Source of the DNA: Puniceicoccales bacterium
GTDB taxonomy: Bacteria > Verrucomicrobiota > Verrucomicrobiia > Opitutales > UBA953
NCBI GenBank assembly: GCA_031289285.1
Contig: JAITPT010000229.1
Span: 1-10,695, forward strand
Direction of reading: 5' to 3'
DNA length: 10,695 nt
In this document: one piece after another, positions 6,252 through 10,695 of the stretch
Numbering within the stretch: position 1 is the first letter of the stretch
Layout: each line of letters opens with the position of its first letter
The notes under the pieces: model-generated
Databases searched by the model: none
The model's input: the letters and a program-made list of their open reading frames with translations, nothing else
What the model was told of the DNA's origin: nothing
Position numbers and translations under genes: made by a program

Positions 6252-8312
6252 GTGAACACCGCCACCACCGACTACTTCCGCTCCCGCCTCGCCGCTCTCC
6301 GCGAGCAAGACGCCCTCGCACCCTACGCGTGGCACTTCGCCCAGACCGTCGCAACTCTCGCCCCGGGCGACAACCAAACCGAGACCGCCCCCGACATCCT
6401 CTTCCTCGCCGCCACCCTCGCCGCCCATCACACCGTCGCCAACAAACACGTCTGCCTCCGCCTCGGCGACATCGCCACAATCGGCAGCGTCGTTCTCGCA
6501 GACGCCCCCTCCGACGACATCCGCGAAATCCTCGAAACCCCGCTGCCCCCAGATTTCCAAAAAAAACTCCTCGCCCCCAATTGCGCCTTCGCCGTCGTCA
6601 ACGGCAACGCCGACGCTGACGCTGACGCCGACGCGCTATTTCCCCAAGACGTTTTCAAACCGCTCGTCCTCGAAGGCGGGCGTCTCTACTTGCAGCGTTA
6701 CTGGGTTCTCGAAAACCGCCTCGCCGCCATCCTCCGCTACCACACCGCCACGAGCCACCCGTCCGCACATGCGACCTGTGGCACAGGCGTCTCGCCCGTG
6801 TGCGCGGAAGGCACCGCCTCCCCCTCTCTCGCCGACGCCGCTCCTCCCACCGCTGCCGCCCTCCCCATCCGCACCCGCCTCGACCTCGACACCGACCAGC
6901 TTGCCGCCGTCGCCAAAGCCGCCACCTCTCCCTTCTGTGTCATCACCGGTGCGCCCGGCACTGGCAAAACCACCATCATCGCCGTCGTCCTCGCCGCCCT
7001 GCTCCACGCCAACCCCGCGCTCGACATCCGCCTCTGCGCCCCGACCGGCAAAGCCGCCGCCCGCATGAAAGAAGCCGTCCGCGACGAAATCGCCCGCAAC
7101 CTCGTCTTAGACGACGCCCCCGAAGTCCGCCAAAAACTCGCCGCTGTCGAGACGGGCACCATTCACCGCCTACTGCGTTTCAACCCCGCCAAAAACGCTT
7201 TCACCTGCGACGCCGCCAACCCCTTCTCCGCCGACGTGCTCGTCGTTGACGAAGTTTCGATGGTGGATTTGCCGCTGCTCGTCGCGCTCTTGGAGGCGAC
7301 GCCGCCCGCTTGCCGCGTCCTCCTCCTCGGCGACAAAGACCAGCTTGCCGCCGTCGAGACGGGTGCCGCGTTGGCGGACATCTGCGAGGCATGGCGGCAG
7401 CGTGGCGACCAAACGTTTTTCGCCGAGCTTTCCCAGTCGCACCGATTCAGCGCGGGCAGCCCCATCGCCCGCCTCAAAGACGCCATCAACTCCGGCGACG
7501 CCGACGCCGCATGGGAAACGCTGGCGGGCAGCGACACCGCCGCCGCCCACGCTCCTGCCGCCGCCGACTCCTCCCACGCCGCCGCGCTTGCGCTCGCTCC
7601 TGCTCCCCGTGCGCTCTCGGAACTCGAGACGCGCCTCGCGGCGCACCTGCGTGGCCACTCGTTCCGCGATTATCCCGCTGCCGCCTCGCTCACCGAGGCT
7701 TTTCGTCTCTTCGATTCCTTTCGTCTCCTCTGTGCCACTCGGCGCGGCCCCTGTGGCGTCGAAGCTGCCAACCGTGCCATGCAGCGCATTTTCCGCATGG
7801 AGCGTTACGGGCGTGGTTTCCCGCTAATGATAACCGAGAACGACTATTTCCACAACCTACACAACGGCGACATCGGCCTCTGTTGGCCAGACGCCATCGG
7901 CGAAATCCGCGTCTGGTTCCCCGACGAATCAACTGCCGCCGCCAGTGCCGCTGGGGCTGCTGAGGCTGCTGGGGCAGGGGCTGGGGCTGCCGACGCCGCC
8001 GGAGACACCGGAGCCGCCGACGCCGCCGGAGACGCTGCGGCTGTCGCGGGTTTCCGTGATTTCAGTTTAGTGGAGTTACCTGCGCACGAGCCGGTTTTTG
8101 CGATGACGGTTCACAAAGCGCAGGGTTCTGGTTTTGGGGAGGTGCTTTTCATTTTGGCGGCGGCGCAAAGTCGTTTGTTGACTCGTGAGCTTCTCTACAC
8201 GGGTCTCACTCGTGCCAAGTTGCGTTGTGTATTTTGGGCGGACGAAGCATTTTTCAAACAAGCCGTCTCCACCCCCACCCTCCGTTCCTCCGGTCTCGCC
8301 GAAAAAATCTAA
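6252..8312 (+). CDS. recD: Exodeoxyribonuclease V subunit alpha (RecD helicase)
   Basis: RecD is the fast 5'-3' motor of RecBCD and controls its nuclease mode. The 686-residue product has the N-terminal RecD domain (LAPYAWHFAQTVATL...NKHVCLRL, then LEGGRLYLQRYWVLENRLA) and the SF1B helicase motifs: Walker A TGAPGTGKTT (232-241), motif Ia CAPTGKAAARMKEAV, TIHRLL, Walker B VVDEVSMVD (D333/E334), motif III GDKDQLAAVE (360-369), LSQSHRF, NGDIGL, VHKAQGSGFG (620-629) and TRELLYTGLTRAK, ending near 656. GTG 6252 is chosen because the frame open upstream to 6018 overlaps recB and lacks RecD similarity; no Shine-Dalgarno is seen. Compared with 608 residues in E. coli, the extra length is a linker at 165-207 containing a REP-like palindrome and an Ala/Gly repeat insert at 560-599. 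Co-transcription with recB is likely from the 28-bp gap. Confidence 0.93.
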   Translation: MNTATTDYFRSRLAALREQDALAPYAWHFAQTVATLAPGDNQTETAPDILFLAATLAAHHTVANKHVCLRLGDIATIGSVVLADAPSDDIREILETPLPPDFQKKLLAPNCAFAVVNGNADADADADALFPQDVFKPLVLEGGRLYLQRYWVLENRLAAILRYHTATSHPSAHATCGTGVSPVCAEGTASPSLADAAPPTAAALPIRTRLDLDTDQLAAVAKAATSPFCVITGAPGTGKTTIIAVVLAALLHANPALDIRLCAPTGKAAARMKEAVRDEIARNLVLDDAPEVRQKLAAVETGTIHRLLRFNPAKNAFTCDAANPFSADVLVVDEVSMVDLPLLVALLEATPPACRVLLLGDKDQLAAVETGAALADICEAWRQRGDQTFFAELSQSHRFSAGSPIARLKDAINSGDADAAWETLAGSDTAAAHAPAAADSSHAAALALAPAPRALSELETRLAAHLRGHSFRDYPAAASLTEAFRLFDSFRLLCATRRGPCGVEAANRAMQRIFRMERYGRGFPLMITENDYFHNLHNGDIGLCWPDAIGEIRVWFPDESTAAASAAGAAEAAGAGAGAADAAGDTGAADAAGDAAAVAGFRDFSLVELPAHEPVFAMTVHKAQGSGFGEVLFILAAAQSRLLTRELLYTGLTRAKLRCVFWADEAFFKQAVSTPTLRSSGLAEKI
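6611..6634 (+). repeat. Asp-Ala dipeptide microsatellite within recD
   Basis: About four tandem copies of a six-base unit (gacgct/gacgcc) encode an (Asp-Ala) run in the N-terminal domain of RecD, just before LFPQDVFKPLVLEGG. The unit length keeps the frame whatever the copy number. No function is evident. Confidence 0.5.
6778..6803 (+). repeat. REP-like palindrome embedded in the recD reading frame
   Basis: The core gtggcacaggcgtctcgccc and its tail match intergenic copies at 8330-8353 and 10239-10262 at nearly all of 24 positions. The core folds as a short hairpin (cacaggcg, loop tct, cgcccgtg, one mismatch). Here it is translated as CGTGVSPVC (residues 176-184), in the flexible linker between the N-terminal domain and the helicase core of RecD. 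Confidence 0.65.
7989..8033 (+). repeat. 27-bp-period coding repeat in recD
   Basis: An 18-bp unit, gccgacgccgccggagac, occurs exactly twice (7989-8006 and 8016-8033) at a 27-bp period, i.e. nine codons, within a wider Ala/Gly-rich insert spanning residues 560-599. The insert lies between the region after NGDIGL and the VHKAQGSGFG motif, where E. coli RecD has only a short connection. It probably arose by replication slippage in GC-rich DNA. Confidence 0.6.
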
Positions 8313-8313
8313 T

Positions 8314-8354
8314 GGCGTGTGTGGTGTCCGTGGCACGAGCGTCTCGTCCGTGTC
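8314..8354 (+). repeat. REP-like palindrome, intergenic copy
   Basis: This segment shares about 40 bp with 10221-10262, including a ggcgtgtgtggtgt leader and the core with gcgtctcgtccgtgt. The core also occurs inside recD at 6778-6803. It begins right at the recD stop codon, so the mRNA 3' end would carry this hairpin. Confidence 0.6.
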
Positions 8355-8427
8355 GCATGTGCGCAGCACACCCGCCCCTGCCGTGCCCACGCCGCCGTCA
8401 TTACGACAGATGGCGACGGCGAGTGCA

Positions 8428-8513
8428 GTGTAGCACAGACAATCTTGTCTGTGGACGAAGCGTCGCCAGAGGCGACGACCCCACCACCACAGACAGGATT
8501 GTCTGTGCCACAC
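8428..8513. repeat. Three-hairpin palindromic array (BIME-like)
   Basis: Two 27-bp arms (8428-8454 and 8487-8513) are inverted copies with two differences. Each arm is itself a perfect hairpin with an 8-bp stem: cacagaca-atct-tgtctgtg (8434-8453) and cacagaca-ggat-tgtctgtg (8488-8507). Midway lies a third perfect hairpin, cgtcgcc-aga-ggcgacg (8461-8477). Two head-to-head palindromes around a spacer hairpin is the layout of bacterial interspersed mosaic elements. No T run follows, so it is not a classical terminator. Confidence 0.7.
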
Positions 8514-8711
8514 TCACGCCCACGCCCGCCCCACCGCCCGCCTACACCGCAACATCCCTCCCCCTCGCCAACATTCCTCCCCCCCCCCTCCCTCGAAAAA
8601 ACTTTTTCAAAAAAAAGATTGCGTTACAAAAACTTTTCCGTTTTGCTATGGTTTTCATCACCAAGAGCTTTCTTGCTTTTTCGCACATCATCCTCAAAAA
8701 ACTCGCTTCCC

Positions 8712-9350
8712 ATGTCTCAAACATCTGCCGCCTCTTCACCCGCCGCCTCCGTTTCTCCTCCTCGCGTCTTCGCGCCTTCGCGTGAGAACTTTGTCCGTGT
8801 CCCCATCGCCGCCTCCAACACTTACGAACCCAATCGCGATGTTCTCACGTCTAAACAAAATCGCATTACTGTCGGCGCAAGCGCCAACACAATCGCCAGC
8901 CAATACGATTACACCGTCAACTCCATTGGACAGCGCACTGCTCGTTCGCAATCCGGCACTGCCTTTGTTGCCACAAGCACCGACGCTTTTTCCCACAATC
9001 CCCGCATCGAAGTTACAGGAAGCACCAACAACCAAACCTCAGCCAACAATCGCGCCTACTCTTACGACCCTATCGGTAACCGCCTAAATGCGACCAAGGG
9101 CTTATCAGCTACGCCTGCAGTCGCCAAAATCTACACATCCAGTTCTCTCAATCAATACACTACTGAAGACAACGGTGCTATAGTTCACGGAAATCCAGCA
9201 GCCGATTGGCCGGAAGGATATTCGACAGGAGGAGCTGCTTGCTACAACACAGAAGTCTGGTGTTCCCAATGCAAAAAAGAAGGAAAAAGTTTTGGTCCGG
9301 AGAATGTGCAAAAAGATGCTAAAAGTGGAGTTTCAAAGAGTAGTTTCTCA
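8712..9350 (+). pseudogene. RHS (YD-repeat) core fragment, truncated
   Basis: RHS proteins are large secreted or surface proteins, often polymorphic toxins, built of YD repeats. Only about 120 residues of such a core are seen: NTYEPNRDVLTSKQN (from 8817), QYDYTVNSIGQRT (8901-8939), YSYDPIGNRLNAT (9057-9095) and YTSSSLNQYTTEDNG (9132-9176). The spacing of YD-type blocks matches the C-terminal portion of RHS cores. The long N-terminal part, with secretion domain and dozens of repeats, is missing, and so is the usual conserved core end before the toxin tip. Upstream in-frame sequence is repeat DNA. After ~9180 the base composition turns AT-rich and RHS character ends; the segment to 9350 (containing CYNTEVWCSQCKKEGKSFG) is unrecognised. 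There is no internal stop, and the frame runs on into the next feature to 10097, so an annotator could call one 461-residue gene from ATG 8712. Confidence 0.6.
8768..8787 (-). repeat. Short dispersed motif, inverse of 2056-2075
   Basis: The 20-mer cttcgcgccttcgcgtgaga is the reverse complement of 2056-2075 with two differences. It lies immediately upstream of the first recognisable RHS residues, so it may mark the join where RHS sequence was fused to repeat DNA. Confidence 0.4.
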
Positions 9351-10097
9351 ATGGGTGCTTTATTGCTGATTTTGATGATGGCGGTTGGGAGTGGATGCTC
9401 TTCGCAATCAGATTCTCCCGGAAAAACGATTAATCAAAAAACTGTCTTTCAACAATGTTTTGGGAAACAATTTCATGTTTCAGGATCGTTAGTAAGATAT
9501 TGCAATCCCAACGGAGGCGGCACTGACGCTTATTTCCTTGTGAAAAGCGTCAATGGACTTCTCCTTGATGAACCGAAAGAAGTTTTTGTCAATTTTTTAT
9601 ACACTCCTGTGTCAGTTTTTCTTAAAGAATATACACAGAAAGATTTCGGTTTCCTTTGTTACGAAACAATATTGATGGATAAGGGCGATGTTAAAAATAT
9701 TCTAAAATTTATTGCGTTTAAGGCCGAGCCTGACTCTAAAAATAGTTTTGCCGCAGAAACAGTAACAGGCTTAAAATTTCTTGAAGATTTTCATGCAGAG
9801 GGTGTTTTATACAATGGCGACCACAAATCCTACGTGCCACACTACCTTATTATTTCAAAGATAAATGGACAAAATGTCAAAAAAATCAAAATCGGCATCT
9901 TAGCTAAAAATGTTGAAAATTTAATGAAAGTAGGAAGAATTCCTGAGGGAACAACGGTGAAGATAAAGGCACGCGAAGAAATATTTTCGGAGGGAGTCCA
10001 ACTCGGTGCTAATTATTCTCCCGACGATATGTTACAATATAGTTTTTTCCGTTTTTACCAAGGGGTAAACATTCTTGAAATCACTCCTCTACAATAG
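9351..10097 (+). CDS. Putative lipoprotein of unknown function with two similar domains
   Basis: From ATG 9351 the product has 248 residues and opens with a hydrophobic stretch, MGALLLILMMAVGSG, followed by Cys16 and a Ser/Gln/Asp-rich linker. This resembles a lipoprotein signal, though Gly at -3 of the lipobox is unusual and the N terminus lacks positive charge. An in-frame GTG at 9306 would add lysines (MQKDAKSGVSKSSFS), giving a better signal peptide, but its ggag lies only 3 bases away. The mature part shows two similar segments, FHVSGSL...AYFLVKSVNG and FHAEGVL...HYLIISKING, suggesting an internal duplication of a beta-rich domain. AT-rich codons differ sharply from recBD, indicating recent arrival. 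Because it follows an RHS fragment in frame, it could be the tail of a fusion, a cognate of a lost RHS tip such as an immunity protein, or an unrelated gene. I do not recognise the family. Confidence 0.6.
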   Translation: MGALLLILMMAVGSGCSSQSDSPGKTINQKTVFQQCFGKQFHVSGSLVRYCNPNGGGTDAYFLVKSVNGLLLDEPKEVFVNFLYTPVSVFLKEYTQKDFGFLCYETILMDKGDVKNILKFIAFKAEPDSKNSFAAETVTGLKFLEDFHAEGVLYNGDHKSYVPHYLIISKINGQNVKKIKIGILAKNVENLMKVGRIPEGTTVKIKAREEIFSEGVQLGANYSPDDMLQYSFFRFYQGVNILEITPLQ

Positions 10098-10124
10098 GTG
10101 CTGAATGTTTTTGATAACAAACAG

Positions 10125-10178
10125 CTTCCGCAAAACTCCACGACTCAACTCCGCTCAACTGCCGTTTTCAGGATAAGG
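10125..10178 (-). repeat. Inverted copy of the 202-247 repeat
   Basis: Read on the minus strand, this segment matches 202-247: the ggataa/ccta end, the aacggcagttgag block, then gtcgtg and ttgcggaagctg. It differs by an extra ~10 bp near 10149-10158 and scattered substitutions. It therefore lies in opposite orientation to the copies at 1-20 and 202-221, with the whole gene block in between. Confidence 0.55.
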
Positions 10179-10220
10179 GCGACTGGGGCGACTGGCTGGG
10201 GGCTGTGGTCTATGGCATGA

Positions 10221-10262
10221 GGCGTGTGTGGTGTGTGCGTGGCATGGGCGTCTCGTCCGTGT
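10221..10262 (+). repeat. REP-like palindrome, third copy
   Basis: This copy shares the leader and core of 8314-8354 with a 2-bp length difference and a few substitutions, and the core of 6778-6803. The core can pair as catgggcg, loop tct, cgtccgtg, allowing G-T pairs. Confidence 0.6.
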
Positions 10263-10524
10263 GCTGGTGGCGTTAGCCGCACCCGCGAAACGACGCTATG
10301 GGGTATGCAAGAGTTTTTTTAGCCTGGTAAAATATTCAGAACCGCCGCCCGCGCCGCCGCCCGCCCGCCAAGGCGACATTCGCAACTCCTTCAAAATCAA
10401 AATGTAACGCTTTTCCAATTTGCCGCCACACCACATGGTGTGTCAGACGTTTGTGTTAGTCGCTAAAAATGCCCAAAATCTCCGCTTTGTAATTCGTTGA
10501 AAAACAATACATTAACAGTCTGTT

Positions 10525-10695
10525 CCTTGCAAGGTGGGCTTACAGCCCACAGAGACAGGGCGAGACCGATACCTATCACAGTTGTCCCATAGCGACGAGA
10601 GTATTTGGGATGGTGTCTGGTGGCTGCATCTAAACCCCAACGGGGTTTCCCAACAAAGCCCAGGGTTGGCGCGAAAGCACCTACCCCGGGTAATG
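10525..10695 (+). repeat. Structured repeat element with consecutive hairpins, running to the window end
   Basis: The segment contains a 10-bp palindrome ccttgcaagg (10525-10534), a perfect 7-bp-stem hairpin gtgggct-tac-agcccac (10534-10550), a perfect hairpin aaacccc-aac-ggggttt (10632-10648) and a long imperfect hairpin (10659-10672 with 10677-10690; 11 of 14 pairs; GAAA loop). The last two form a block that resembles intergenic repeats I recall from Verrucomicrobia and Planctomycetes. That is a memory, not a search result. The element may continue past the window. Confidence 0.5.

Larger units (their letters stand above)
8313..8711. other. Gene-free repeat cluster after recD
   Basis: Frames stay open here, but they translate repeats into unconserved Arg/Pro-rich sequence. 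The stretch holds a REP-like palindrome (about 8314-8354), a three-hairpin array (8428-8513), a Pro-codon-like C-rich run with a ten-C homopolymer (8579-8588) and then an A/T-rich segment (8595-8700). No Rho-independent terminator follows recD. A weak TTACAA-17-TATGGT arrangement at 8624-8652 could be a promoter for the downstream frame, but the match is poor. Confidence 0.5.
10098..10695. other. Gene-free 3' region rich in dispersed repeats
   Basis: No credible coding frame is seen on either strand. The region contains an inverted copy of the terminal repeat of the window start (10125-10178), a REP-like palindrome (10221-10262), a short hairpin cacacc-acat-ggtgtg (10427-10442) and a structured element at the window end (10525-10695). 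The stretch 10263-10420 has nothing further that I can name beyond a gccgcc-rich run near 10342-10370. Confidence 0.55.

Noticed and set aside
4970..6268. Long open frame on the minus strand opposite recB
   Set aside because: It is Gly/Val/Glu-rich with no motif; C-ending codons in recB remove stop codons from the antisense frame, so it is a shadow.
8461..8477. Rho-independent terminator for recBD
   Set aside because: The hairpin is perfect but is followed by accccaccaccac, not a T run.
8579..8588. Ten-C homopolymer as a phase-variation switch
   Set aside because: It lies in a repeat-filled spacer with no supported coding frame, so slippage would have no clear gene to switch.
8319..8711. 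Earlier GTG start for the RHS-containing frame
   Set aside because: This part only translates REP-like DNA, the hairpin array and a C-rich tract; nothing resembles an RHS N terminus or signal peptide.
8225..8785. Open frame overlapping the recD end, including an ATG that overlaps the recD stop
   Set aside because: Its translation is Arg/Pro-rich repeat sequence (REP-like and hairpin array) with no conserved features; the ATG at the stop codon is probably chance.

Overview
The window looks like a chromosomal stretch of a GC-rich bacterium, most likely a verrucomicrobium near the Opitutaceae. That is an inference. It rests on the strongly C-ending codons of the central genes, the near absence of Shine-Dalgarno sequences, the style of the RHS (YD-repeat) fragment, and several intergenic palindromic repeats of a kind I associate with that phylum. 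No marker gene settles the taxonomy.

Layout, all genes on the + strand. Positions 1-377 hold nested palindromic repeats and no gene. Positions 414-1976 encode an AAA-ATPase-like/PD-(D/E)XK nuclease protein with lower GC than its neighbours; it sits between two diverged copies of a ~95-bp repeat (278-372 and 2208-2305) in the same orientation. Positions 1977-2440 are a second repeat-filled spacer. Positions 2441-6223 encode RecB and 6252-8312 encode RecD, 28 bp apart and probably one transcript. A short REP-like palindrome lies in frame inside recD. Positions 8313-8711 are a third repeat cluster. From 8712 one open frame runs to 10097: its first part is an RHS core fragment lacking the bulk of an RHS gene, and its second, AT-rich part looks like a separate lipoprotein. 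Positions 10098-10695 have no gene and carry further repeat copies, including an inverted copy of the repeat seen at 202-247.

RecB and RecD are the two motor subunits of exodeoxyribonuclease V, which resects double-strand breaks for RecA-dependent repair. All helicase motifs and the RecB nuclease residues are visible, so both look functional. RecC, the third subunit, is not in the window on either side of recBD. The upstream nuclease/ATPase and the downstream RHS/lipoprotein segment look like accessory arrivals at repeat-rich junctions around a core repair operon. I did not find a clearly new multi-gene system. The most notable points are the repeat-bounded nuclease gene, the REP element used as coding sequence in recD, the in-frame RHS-lipoprotein junction, and the number of distinct palindrome families in a short region.
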